Origin: Hyphomonadaceae bacterium
GTDB taxonomy: Bacteria > Pseudomonadota > Alphaproteobacteria > Caulobacterales > Aquidulcibacteraceae
Reading direction: 5' to 3'
Assembly (NCBI GenBank): GCA_019753175.1
Contig: JAIELK010000019.1
Coordinates: 111,901 to 175,900 of the forward strand
Length of the DNA stretch: 64,000 nt
In this document: positions 44,609 through 52,987 of the stretch, in pieces
Numbering within the stretch: position 1 is the stretch's first letter
Layout of the letters: each line of letters starts with the position of its first letter
The notes under the pieces: generated by a model
What the model saw: only the letters and a program-made list of their open reading frames with translations
What the model was told of the DNA's origin: nothing
The model's database searches: none
Position numbers and translations under genes: made by a program

Positions 44609-45325
44609 TCAGAACGCCGTACGCGCGGGCGTTAATGACCCCGACGTTTCTGTCGGGAAGGCGCGACGCTGAATCTCGCGCGCACGGTCTTCGCGCGCGA
44701 TTCGCTCCAGGCGCTCGGTTTCAATCGCGCGCCCCTGCGCGATGAGCAGCGCGTGGATCTCGGCAAGCTGCGAGGCCTGAATGCCCAGGAGCTGGTTGCC
44801 GGCCTGGATCGCGCCGGTCTGACCTTCCGAAGCGCCAGAGGATTGCAGCGCCCGGTCGATGGCGCCCTGCGAGCGTTCGATGGACGCCACGGCGCGCGCT
44901 TCGGCCGCCATCGCACGCTCTAGGCTGCGGCGGCTTTCCGCCATCCAGCGATCCGATTGACCGACAATGTCTTCAAGGTCGAACTCATCCCAGGTCTCGG
45001 GATAGAGCGTGCGCAGATCATCGCTCAATTGATCCACCTGGAATGCGAGGCCCTGCGCGGCCGAGAAAAGCTGCCGGGCTTCACCGATCGATTGAGACAG
45101 TTCAGGGCTGAGTTGGAGCGGGTTGGTGCGCAGCATTGCCGCCGCCTGCTCGATCTGGCGGATCTGATTGTTGATCTGTTCAAGCGCGCGCGTCGCCTGC
45201 AGCAGGTTCTGCGCAAGATTGGTTGGATCGAACACGGTGATCGCATGCGCGCGCGGCGCGGGCGTCAGCACCAGCGCCAGCGCCGCCACGCCGGCACACA
45301 CGATGCGGAAGAGTCTTGCTCGCAT
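44609..45325 (-). CDS. trbJ: TrbJ conjugal transfer protein (VirB5-like)
   Basis: 238 residues from ATG 45325, chosen because AGGAGG lies six bases before it; ATG 45331 abuts that site. Signal peptide LFRIVCAGVAALALVLTPAPRAHA. The mature part starts ITVFDPTNLAQNLLQATRALEQINNQIRQIEQA, the typical TrbJ coiled-coil. It is a periplasmic or pilus-tip protein. Confidence 0.93.
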   Translation of the reverse strand: MRARLFRIVCAGVAALALVLTPAPRAHAITVFDPTNLAQNLLQATRALEQINNQIRQIEQAAAMLRTNPLQLSPELSQSIGEARQLFSAAQGLAFQVDQLSDDLRTLYPETWDEFDLEDIVGQSDRWMAESRRSLERAMAAEARAVASIERSQGAIDRALQSSGASEGQTGAIQAGNQLLGIQASQLAEIHALLIAQGRAIETERLERIAREDRAREIQRRAFPTETSGSLTPARTAF

Positions 45326-45335
45326 ATCCATCCTC

Positions 45336-47825
45336 CTATTCCGCCGCCACCGCGACGCGCTTGCTGGTGATTGTGGGCGCCTCTTCACCTCTGAACCGGC
45401 GTATGGCGTCTGCCGCCTCGCGTTGACCGCGCAGATCGAGCCATTTTTCGGCAAAGGCGCCTGCGCCCTCATCGGCCAGCACACGATCCATCAGCGTGTG
45501 ATCCTCGGGACGGGACGCGCCGACGAACGCAAGCGCCGCGGGGCCTAGACCCAGTTCAAAGAGCCGGCAGCCGTCGCGGCTGACGAGGTAATAGTCCCGC
45601 TTCGGTGTCGCCGATGCAATGAGATCGATCTGGCGGCCGTTCAGACCCAAGGCCGTATAGAAGGCCCGTGAATGGGGTTCGCGCGCACGGTCGTTCGGCA
45701 GGTAAATGCGCGTTGGGCACGCTTCGATGATGGTGGAAGCGATGGAAGAGTGTTCGACGTCGGCCAGCTCCTGGCTTGCGAACACGACGGCGACGTTGCG
45801 CTTTCGAAGCGTCTTCAACCAATCCTGAATCTGCGCTGCGAAGAAGGCGTCCTTGAGGAAGAGCCAGGCCTCGTCGAGGACGAGCATGGTCGGACGCCCG
45901 TCGAAGCGTTTCTCAAGTGCGTGAAAGAGCGCACCGAGCACCGCGCCCGCCGCTTCGGGTCGGCGCAGCACATCATCCATCTCGAAGGCCTGCACGGCCC
46001 CATAGCCCAAGGTCGATCGGTCATGATCGATCAGCCGGCCGTGTGCGCCTCCTTGCGTGAAGGGATGAAGCGCGGCGCGGACATCCTGGTTCTGCATGAG
46101 AGCCGCAAACAATGTCAGCGTCCGGTCCTCCACCGGCCGGTCAGCGAGCAATTCCAGCACGCGCCACACTTCGGTGCGCACCTCCGGCGTCACGGTCACG
46201 TTGGCCGACGCGATGAGGCCGACGAGCCAGTCCTGCGCCCAGGCGCGTTCCTCTGGCTCATTCACGTGTTCAAGAGGCTGCAATCCCAGCGCATCGGCCT
46301 CGCCCAGATCGAAGAAGTCGCCGCCGAGGCCGAGAATGGTCGCGCGACACGAGCGGCCCTTGTCGAATAGATAGATTTGCGCGCCGGCGGGATGGCACGA
46401 AGCATAGCGCAGCCATTGCGCCGCCAGCGTCGCAAGCAGAACCGACTTGCCCGCGCCGGTCGGCCCGACAATCATCGTGTGACCGACATCACCGACATGG
46501 AGATCGAGCCGGAACGGCGTTGCGCCATCCGTCGCCGTGAGCATGAGCGGGGGACCATTCAAATGCGCATTGCGCTGCGGGCCGGCCCAGACGGCGCTGA
46601 GCGGCAAAAGGTGCGCAAGGCTCGGCGACAGGAGGATCGGTCGGCGTGCGTCCGCGTAAGCTTGTCCAGGCAATGAACCGAGCCAGGCTTCGACGGCGTT
46701 GACGGATTCCACCTGTGTGACGAAGCCCAGGCCATCGGCGATCTGTTGGATCTGGCGCACCGCATCATCGGCCATGTCCTCGCTCGCATCGGCGACGGTG
46801 ATGGTGAGCGTCGCGAAGCCCGCGCTCACGGCGTCGGCGCCGAGTTCTTGCAGCGCGGTGTCGGCGTCGGCCGCCTGGTTGGCGGCGTCATTGTCGACGA
46901 GCAGCGCTTCCTCCCTGAAGAGCGCTTCGCGCAATAGGGTCAAAAGGCCCTTGCGTTTCGAGAACCAGCGCTTGCGCGTCTTCTCCAGTTCGCGCCGCGC
47001 CTCCTCCCGATCGAGCGGAATGAAGCGGCTCACCCAGCGATAGGAAATAGCCAGCCGATTGAGCGCATCGAGAAAGCCCGGCTCGGTTTCCGTGACGAAG
47101 CTGCGCACGGAGATAACGCGCAGATGATGGCGCCCAAGGCGCGGCGCGAGCCCGCCGACGAGCGGCGCATCGGTTAAGAGCGCATCGAGGTGGAACGGCG
47201 TTGCGGGTTTTGCCACACGGTGAGGACGATCCGAGACGCAATCATGCAGATAGGTCAGCGTCTCCTCGTCATCGAGCCAGCGCGCTTCAGGCGCCAGCGT
47301 CTCCATCAGCGCGAGGATCTGATCGGTCTCATTGGTGAAGCGCTCGAGGTGCTGGCGATAATCGACCGACGACGCCGACGCGCTGGCGCCATCCTCAACG
47401 CCCTCAAACAGGAAGCTTTCGAGCCGGGTCTGGCGCTCTGCCGGCGGGAGCCAGGTCAGCGTCAAGAAATAGCCGCTCTCGAAGCGCGCCCCCGCGGCCT
47501 CGAACACGGCGCGCCGCTCTTCATCAATGAGCCAGGACAAGGCATTCGGCCAGATTGAATCGGGATAACCCGGCGCGGGCGCGCGGCGCGCTTCGACATG
47601 AATACACCAGCCCGAACCCAGACGGCGGAACGCGTTGTTGAGCCGCGCTGAGGCGCCGATCAATTCGGACGGTGTCGAGGAGTCTAGATCGGGACCGCGA
47701 AACGCCATGGTGCGCTGAAAGGCGCCGTCCTTGTTGAGAACCACGCCGGGCGCGATCAACGCCGCCCAGGGGAGAAAATCGCTGAGTTGCGTTCCGTTCT
47801 TTTTGTAGGGGCGCAGATCCATCAT
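45336..47825 (-). CDS. trbE: TrbE/VirB4 transfer ATPase
   Basis: 829 residues from ATG 47825. The N-terminal VirB4 domain (LRPYKKNGTQLSDFLPWAALI) precedes the ATPase core with Walker A GPTGAGKS near residue 450, Walker B LVLDEAWLFL and a later ASQELADVEHSSI arm. It powers pilus and DNA transfer with TrbB and TraG. Length matches the family. The frame upstream of 47825 overlaps trbD and is not coding. Confidence 0.95.
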   Translation of the reverse strand: MMDLRPYKKNGTQLSDFLPWAALIAPGVVLNKDGAFQRTMAFRGPDLDSSTPSELIGASARLNNAFRRLGSGWCIHVEARRAPAPGYPDSIWPNALSWLIDEERRAVFEAAGARFESGYFLTLTWLPPAERQTRLESFLFEGVEDGASASASSVDYRQHLERFTNETDQILALMETLAPEARWLDDEETLTYLHDCVSDRPHRVAKPATPFHLDALLTDAPLVGGLAPRLGRHHLRVISVRSFVTETEPGFLDALNRLAISYRWVSRFIPLDREEARRELEKTRKRWFSKRKGLLTLLREALFREEALLVDNDAANQAADADTALQELGADAVSAGFATLTITVADASEDMADDAVRQIQQIADGLGFVTQVESVNAVEAWLGSLPGQAYADARRPILLSPSLAHLLPLSAVWAGPQRNAHLNGPPLMLTATDGATPFRLDLHVGDVGHTMIVGPTGAGKSVLLATLAAQWLRYASCHPAGAQIYLFDKGRSCRATILGLGGDFFDLGEADALGLQPLEHVNEPEERAWAQDWLVGLIASANVTVTPEVRTEVWRVLELLADRPVEDRTLTLFAALMQNQDVRAALHPFTQGGAHGRLIDHDRSTLGYGAVQAFEMDDVLRRPEAAGAVLGALFHALEKRFDGRPTMLVLDEAWLFLKDAFFAAQIQDWLKTLRKRNVAVVFASQELADVEHSSIASTIIEACPTRIYLPNDRAREPHSRAFYTALGLNGRQIDLIASATPKRDYYLVSRDGCRLFELGLGPAALAFVGASRPEDHTLMDRVLADEGAGAFAEKWLDLRGQREAADAIRRFRGEEAPTITSKRVAVAAE

Positions 47826-47835
47826 CGCAGCGCCC

Positions 47836-48111
47836 TCACGATCCGAAATAATGGGGCTTGGCCATGTGGCGCGGCCAGGTGTCGAGAAACCACGGATCGC
47901 GCGCTGCAGCCCAGGCGGCGGCGCCTTGCAGCACAGCCCAGAGCGGAAAGGCGATGAACGGCTGTTGCAGACCAAACCCAATCGCCGCGCCGATCGTGGC
48001 GTTGAGGATGGCGAAATTGCGCGGCACGCCGCCCATCAGGATCGGACGCGTGAGCGAGGTCCGCAGCGGGATGCGATAACCTTCAGGCTCTATATCGGGG
48101 ACGAACGACAT
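47836..48111 (-). CDS. trbD: TrbD/VirB3 protein
   Basis: 91 residues. The VirB3 pattern is clear: IPLRTSLTRPILMGGVPRNFAILNATIGAAIGFGL, with two closely spaced membrane segments, ending FLDTWPRHMAKPHYFGS. It docks with TrbE at the inner membrane. Two bases separate its start from the trbC stop. Confidence 0.93.
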   Translation of the reverse strand: MSFVPDIEPEGYRIPLRTSLTRPILMGGVPRNFAILNATIGAAIGFGLQQPFIAFPLWAVLQGAAAWAAARDPWFLDTWPRHMAKPHYFGS

Positions 48112-48113
48112 CG

Positions 48114-48428
48114 CTAGATGACCGCGCCGCCGGCGAAGCCGAAGAAGTCGAGGAAGAACGACACCGCCGCAAACATGATGGCGATGCCCAAACCCACGAA
48201 GGCAAGCTTCCGCACCCCGCCGCCGCCTTCCGAGAAGATGATGGTGACGCCGGCGATGACGATGGCGATCACCGCTGCGGCGCGCGCCACTGGACCCGTG
48301 ATGGAATCGACGATCTGTTCGAGCGGTCCCTCCCACGGCATGCCGGAACCGGCCGCGTAGGCCGGCGCTGCGCACGCCAGCAGCGCCAATCCGAATGCCG
48401 CAATGCGTATGACACGATGTGACTTCAT
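48114..48428 (-). CDS. trbC: TrbC/VirB2 pilin
   Basis: 104 residues. The signal peptide (MKSHRVIRIAAFGLALLACAAPAYAA) is followed by MPWEGPLEQIVDSITGPVARAAAVIAIVIAGVTIIFSEGGGG and a second hydrophobic helix, the two-helix pilin layout. It is processed and polymerised into the conjugative pilus. Overlaps trbB by 4 bases. Confidence 0.93.
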   Translation of the reverse strand: MKSHRVIRIAAFGLALLACAAPAYAAGSGMPWEGPLEQIVDSITGPVARAAAVIAIVIAGVTIIFSEGGGGVRKLAFVGLGIAIMFAAVSFFLDFFGFAGGAVI

Positions 48429-49366
48429 GCTCCCTCTCCCCGGACCTCGTCCGTCTCCAGAATTTCGGTGATGACGCGGCCGCCTTCGCGTCGTGCAATG
48501 AAGACGATGATGTCGGCGGCGCTGGCGATGAGCCGCTTCGGCGCCGTTGCGCGCGCCTCCATGCAGAGGTCTTCCAGGCGCATCAGCGCATCGCCCGCAG
48601 AATTGGCGTGCAGCGTCAGGAGCCCGCCCGGATGGCCGGTGTTCCAGGCCTTGAGCACTTCTAGCGCTGCGCCATCGCGCACTTCGCCGACGACAATGCG
48701 ATCGGGCCGAAGCCGCAACGTCATCTGCACGAGATCCCGCATGCTGATCGGCGGATCGGTGCGCTTGGTGAGCAGCTGCACCGCGTTCGAACTTCCACAT
48801 TGCAGTTCGGCGGTGTCTTCGAGGATGACGACGCGGGAATTCAGAAACGGTGCCTCCGCCAGAAGCGCGTTCAACAAAGTCGTCTTGCCTGAACCCGTAC
48901 CGCCGGCGACGATGATGTTGCGCTTGGCCGCGACCGCATAGGCCAGCATTTCAGCTTGAGCGGGCGTCGCGATGCCGCCCTCGACATAGTCGGCGAGCGT
49001 ATAGACGGCGTTCTGACGCTTGCGGATCGCAAGCACCGGCGCATCCACAAGCGGCGGCAGCAATGCCTGCACGCGCGCGGCGCTGTCCGGCAGGATCGTC
49101 TGCAAGGATGGGTGCGCCTCGCCGACGATCTCGCCCGCCTCATGCGCCAGGAGACGGATCGCGGCCTCGCGGTCTTGCGGCGACAGCACGTGCGGCGTTG
49201 CAATGAGGCCAGCGCCGATCCGGTCCAGCCAGAGACGTCCATCCGCATTGATGAGCGCTTCCACCACGTCCGGCGCGTCGAGCGCCTCCGCGATCGCGGG
49301 TCCGAGCGCACGCGCAAGCGCCGATCGCCGGCGCGCCGCTACAAGCGGGATAGCGCAAGCGTTCAC
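48425..49366 (-). CDS. trbB: TrbB/VirB11 transfer ATPase
   Basis: 313 residues from GTG 49366. Secretion-ATPase core with Walker A GGTGSGKTT at 155-163, Asp box VILEDTAELQC, Walker B-like RPDRIVVGEVRDG and His box WNTGHPGGLLTLHANS. It is the hexameric cytoplasmic ATPase. Overlaps the CopG-like gene by 4 bases. Confidence 0.95.
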   Translation of the reverse strand: MNACAIPLVAARRRSALARALGPAIAEALDAPDVVEALINADGRLWLDRIGAGLIATPHVLSPQDREAAIRLLAHEAGEIVGEAHPSLQTILPDSAARVQALLPPLVDAPVLAIRKRQNAVYTLADYVEGGIATPAQAEMLAYAVAAKRNIIVAGGTGSGKTTLLNALLAEAPFLNSRVVILEDTAELQCGSSNAVQLLTKRTDPPISMRDLVQMTLRLRPDRIVVGEVRDGAALEVLKAWNTGHPGGLLTLHANSAGDALMRLEDLCMEARATAPKRLIASAADIIVFIARREGGRVITEILETDEVRGEGA

Positions 49367-49815
49367 GCCCCCGCCTCCGCATTCTGATCCACGACACCGA
49401 CCGCTTCTACGGACTCCAGTGAGAACGCCGCGCCCAGGGATTTTCCCGGCGCGAGCGCCTGCGCCACGAAATCGAGGAAGCGCTCGAAGCGCGCCTCCGC
49501 GCTCGCGGCGGCGTCCTCTTCAAGGCGCTCATCAATTGGTGGATTATGCTCCAACCAGACACGCACAAAGAGCAACACGATCTCTTTGAGGATGAGCCCC
49601 TCGCCGATCACCTTCTCAAGCCGCGCATCGACACGCGAAATCTGGCGGCGTGCGCTTTCTTCGATGAGCGCGTTGGTGACGTCGCCGCGTTCGAGCCTGG
49701 CCTTGAGCGCTTCCAGCACAATGCTCGATTCCGAGCGATGCTGATCGCGCGCGGCTTTGCGCACCTTGGCGTCAAGCGTGGGCGGCAGATAGACGGTGAG
49801 CTTGCGCGCGGCCAT
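49363..49815 (-). CDS. CopG/ribbon-helix-helix-like protein of the transfer operon
   Basis: 150 residues. The first 45 (RKLTVYLPPTLDAKVRKAARDQHRSESSIVLEALKARLERG) form a ribbon-helix-helix DNA-binding motif. The remainder is helical, with one hydrophobic stretch (EIVLLFVRVWLEHNPPI). It lies between traG and trbB in many rhizobial-type ICEs. It could regulate the operon or help processing at oriT. Not experimentally assigned. Confidence 0.78.
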   Translation of the reverse strand: MAARKLTVYLPPTLDAKVRKAARDQHRSESSIVLEALKARLERGDVTNALIEESARRQISRVDARLEKVIGEGLILKEIVLLFVRVWLEHNPPIDERLEEDAAASAEARFERFLDFVAQALAPGKSLGAAFSLESVEAVGVVDQNAEAGA

Positions 49816-49818
49816 CGC

Positions 49819-51822
49819 TCAGATCCCCTTCGCACGGCGTCGGCGCGGCGCTTCATCGGGCGCCGCAGCGGCCGCGGCGGGCGCTGCCGCTGCCACGCCG
49901 CTCGCCGGATGCGGCAAGGCCGCGCCATCGGCGTCGCGAAAGCCCGCCATGGCCGCGTCGGAGATCTTGGTCGGCCGCGCCGCGGCTTGCGTGAAAAGAT
50001 CGGGTTGATCCACAAGCGGGCGCGACATAAAGGGCTTGGCCTTCGGCTGCTTCACAACCTGCGGAATGGTCCCAAGCGCGCGGACCTGCATCCAATCGTG
50101 CGCCGTCGTCAGGGTTGGACGATTGCCCGAGCCCGGACGAAGCCGCTCCACAAAGACGGGCTCCTGATCGAACTTGATCTTCTTGGCGCGGATCGGTTTG
50201 GCGCCGGAAACGAAGATGAGCTCTTCATCGCGCGGCATGGCGCGGACATCGGCGGGCAGAAGAAGCGGGCGGCGCTCTTCGCGGATCGTGGTCGAGCCCT
50301 TGCGCCATCCAAGGAGCGATCGCGGGCGTGTATGAGTTTCGCTCTCGCGCAATTCCCACACCTCACCCGCCATCTCGGCGATGCGCTTTGCGGTGTCGTT
50401 GTCGGCAGCCGAGAACGCGGTGACGATATGGACGTTGTCGAGGATGACATTCTCGCGGCCATAGGCCTTGGTGAGATGATTGAGGCTCTGTGTGACCAGG
50501 AACGCCTTCAAGCCGTAGCCCGCCATCGCGCCCATCATGGTCTCGAAGAAAGGCATGCGGCCGAGCATCGGGAATTCATCGAGCACCAGGATGAGGCGGT
50601 GACGCTTTGGCCGCCCTTGCGCGTCTTTCTCCTGATGCTCCATCAGCGTGCGAGCGAACTGATTGATAACGAGGCGCAAGAACGGCATGAGCCGCAAGGC
50701 ATCGGAGGGCGGCGGCTGCAGATAGAGTGTGACGGGTCTGTCCCCGCACATCAGATCGCCGATGCGAAAGTCCGATGTCGCCGTGTTGCGCGCCACGATC
50801 TCATCGGCGAACAGACCGAAGAAGCTCTCCGCCGTCGCCTTCACACCGCTCTGCAATCGCTCCTCGCCGGCGAGAAACGATTCCGCCGCGTGCAAAACTT
50901 CGGGATGGACTTCCGGCTGGTTGGTCGCTGGATTCAGCCGATGCAGCGTCGACTTCATTTGCTGCGCCGTTGCATCGAGGTCGCGCAGCTTTTCGCGCAC
51001 GACCGCGAGCGTCTTCCGTTCCGGCGGTTCGGCATAGAGCACGTGCAGAATGACGCCGACGAGGATCGTCTTGGCTGATCGGTCCCAGAAATCCTGGTGA
51101 CGGCCATCACCCTGCGGATCGACGAGGATCTCGACGATGTTCTGAACGTCGCGGACTTCGTGCGGCCCCTTGCGCACTTCAAACAGCGGATTGAACGAAG
51201 CTGAATCAAGACGGGTCGGCGCCAGACGCAAGACCGGTCCCAGGCTCTCGCGAAAGCCGGCCGTACCTGGAAAGCGATGGCGCGCATCGCCATCGGCGAG
51301 CTCGCCTTTGACATCGAGCACGAGCGCCGAATACGGCCACGCCAAAAGCGTGGGCACGACCTGGCCTCTGCCCTTGCCCGACCGCCAGGCGCCGATGAGG
51401 AGCTGATGCTCGGGCCCGTCGAAGCAAAGAATGTCGCGGCCGATCTTGCCGAGCACTGCGCCCGTGTCGGCAAAGAGCCCTGCGGCCCTCGCATCGTCCG
51501 CACCGCCCCACGCCTTGGCGCCGAACGGCTTGATTGCGAGCTTGCCGCGCGCGGCGACGGCAATGGGCAGGAGCGCGAGCATGAAAGCCCCGAACACGAT
51601 GAGGCGCGCCACCGAGAACGGCCTCGGAAACGCGTCCGCATACGCGCTGGTCCAGGCGAGAATGGCCCACGGCGCATAGACTGGCTCATCGACGAGCATC
51701 ACGAGCGGCGCGCCCAGCGCACGCTGATGGGAGAACACGTCGGCAATGAAAGCGGTGGCGAGCCAAAGCCCGGTGAGCGCGATCAGCGCCGAACCCAACA
51801 ATGCGATTCCCGCCCGCTGCAT
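49819..51822 (-). CDS. traG: TraG/VirD4 coupling protein
   Basis: 667 residues from ATG 51822. Two N-terminal membrane helices (about 5-27 and 71-91) anchor a cytoplasmic ATPase with Walker A GAWRSGKGRG at 144-153 and Walker B LVLDEFPMLGRM. TraG brings the relaxase-DNA complex to the channel. It is the first gene of the long minus-strand operon, three bases from the CopG-like gene. The longer frame to 51993 lacks a ribosome site. Confidence 0.94.
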   Translation of the reverse strand: MQRAGIALLGSALIALTGLWLATAFIADVFSHQRALGAPLVMLVDEPVYAPWAILAWTSAYADAFPRPFSVARLIVFGAFMLALLPIAVAARGKLAIKPFGAKAWGGADDARAAGLFADTGAVLGKIGRDILCFDGPEHQLLIGAWRSGKGRGQVVPTLLAWPYSALVLDVKGELADGDARHRFPGTAGFRESLGPVLRLAPTRLDSASFNPLFEVRKGPHEVRDVQNIVEILVDPQGDGRHQDFWDRSAKTILVGVILHVLYAEPPERKTLAVVREKLRDLDATAQQMKSTLHRLNPATNQPEVHPEVLHAAESFLAGEERLQSGVKATAESFFGLFADEIVARNTATSDFRIGDLMCGDRPVTLYLQPPPSDALRLMPFLRLVINQFARTLMEHQEKDAQGRPKRHRLILVLDEFPMLGRMPFFETMMGAMAGYGLKAFLVTQSLNHLTKAYGRENVILDNVHIVTAFSAADNDTAKRIAEMAGEVWELRESETHTRPRSLLGWRKGSTTIREERRPLLLPADVRAMPRDEELIFVSGAKPIRAKKIKFDQEPVFVERLRPGSGNRPTLTTAHDWMQVRALGTIPQVVKQPKAKPFMSRPLVDQPDLFTQAAARPTKISDAAMAGFRDADGAALPHPASGVAAAAPAAAAAAPDEAPRRRRAKGI

Positions 51823-52159
51823 GAGCGAATGGCCTCGACCGACGCGCAGGCCTATCCCGCGCCTGATGCAGGGTCGTGCCGACCTCGCCGCGCCGTGAAT
51901 CCGATGCGCGCATTGCGTGCATGCCGACAAAACTCCGATCGGCGACGATCGGTGCAGCCGATTCACAATCAGGCCGCCGCGTGCGGACTCCATTCACACG
52001 CGTGATGCTTGGCGTGCACCCAGTTCACCGTCTGCGGCGTCTCCGCGCAGCGGCGCTTGCACGGTGCGTGCGCGATGGAATTAGCGCGTGTGGCGAGTTG
52101 CACAAACACGCGCGCCGATCTCGCGCGCGATGCAAGAGCGCGAACGGCTTTCGTGCGCC
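51823..52159. other. Gap upstream of the traG-trb operon
   Basis: 337 bases between the Lrp-type gene stop and traG, both on the minus strand. It should hold the traG promoter. It is rich in CGCG/GCGC patches and a GATCGGCGACGATCGG segment (51937-51952), but no clear oriT, gene or terminator is seen. Confidence 0.4.
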
Positions 52160-52687
52160 CTAACTCTGTTCGCGTAAAGAGAGCAAAGGATGCGGGCTCT
52201 TCTCCTTGGCCGTGCGCAAGCCGGGCGCCACATCCACCGATTTGATGAACCCATTCTCGGGATCGAGACGCTCGCGTAAAGCATCCCAGGCCGATACCGA
52301 AGGCAATGCGATTTTCAGGATATAGTCGAAACGGCCGGCGATGCTGTGCGCTTCGATGACTTCCGGAGTCTCGCGCAACGCCGCTTCGAAGGCCTCGCGC
52401 CGTTTGTGAGCCCGGCGGCGCAATTTGATACTGACCCAGAGCATCGACCAGCCATCGAACATGGTCTCTTCTGCGAGTGCGACATAACCCTTGATGGCGC
52501 CGCCCTCTTCCAGGCGGCGCACGCGTTTCAAACATCCGCTCGCCGACAAGCCCAACGTGCGCGCCAAAGCCTGGTTCTGAATGTGCGCGTCTTCCTGCAG
52601 ACGGCGGATGAGTTCGAGATCGACCGGGTCGAGGCGCGCCCCGTTCGGGGCGAACAGCGGCGGCGTAACGGACCGCCGCCCGGTCAC
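52160..52687 (-). CDS. Lrp/AsnC-family transcriptional regulator
   Basis: 175 residues from GTG 52687; the frame is open to 52780. HTH: LDPVDLELIRRLQEDAHIQNQALARTLGLSASGCLKRVRRLEEGGAI. The C-terminal RAM domain contains EVIEAHSIAGRFDYILKI. It lies upstream of traG on the same strand and faces the ParB gene divergently across 300 bases, so it could control either. Effector unknown. Confidence 0.86.
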   Translation of the reverse strand: MTGRRSVTPPLFAPNGARLDPVDLELIRRLQEDAHIQNQALARTLGLSASGCLKRVRRLEEGGAIKGYVALAEETMFDGWSMLWVSIKLRRRAHKRREAFEAALRETPEVIEAHSIAGRFDYILKIALPSVSAWDALRERLDPENGFIKSVDVAPGLRTAKEKSPHPLLSLREQS

Positions 52688-52987
52688 GTTTCTACCCTGC
52701 CCAAAAGTGCGGTCAGCGCATACGCCATCTTCACGTCCCCACGAGGACCCACTTTCGGTTGAGTCTTTCCTGCCGGCCACCCGCTCGCTGCTGAGACCTG
52801 ACCCGAATCAGCCGGGACCACGCGCCGCGACCAACGCACATCGCCCGCGCAGCCGCCCGCGTCGAGGGACGCTCCGCTCTAAAGCCCTCGACCCGGCCGG
52901 CTTCAGACGCGGGCCAGGAGGAAAGAGGTCGCGACACGCGACCCCGGCGGACCGACACGTCCGCCGCTCACCTTCTGGAGCAATCTC

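Noticed and set aside
49546..51078. Plus-strand frame of 510 codons
   Set aside because: Antisense shadow of traG and the CopG-like gene.
51823..52159. oriT next to traG
   Set aside because: Palindromic patches exist, but no nick-site motif or relaxase gene supports an origin of transfer here.
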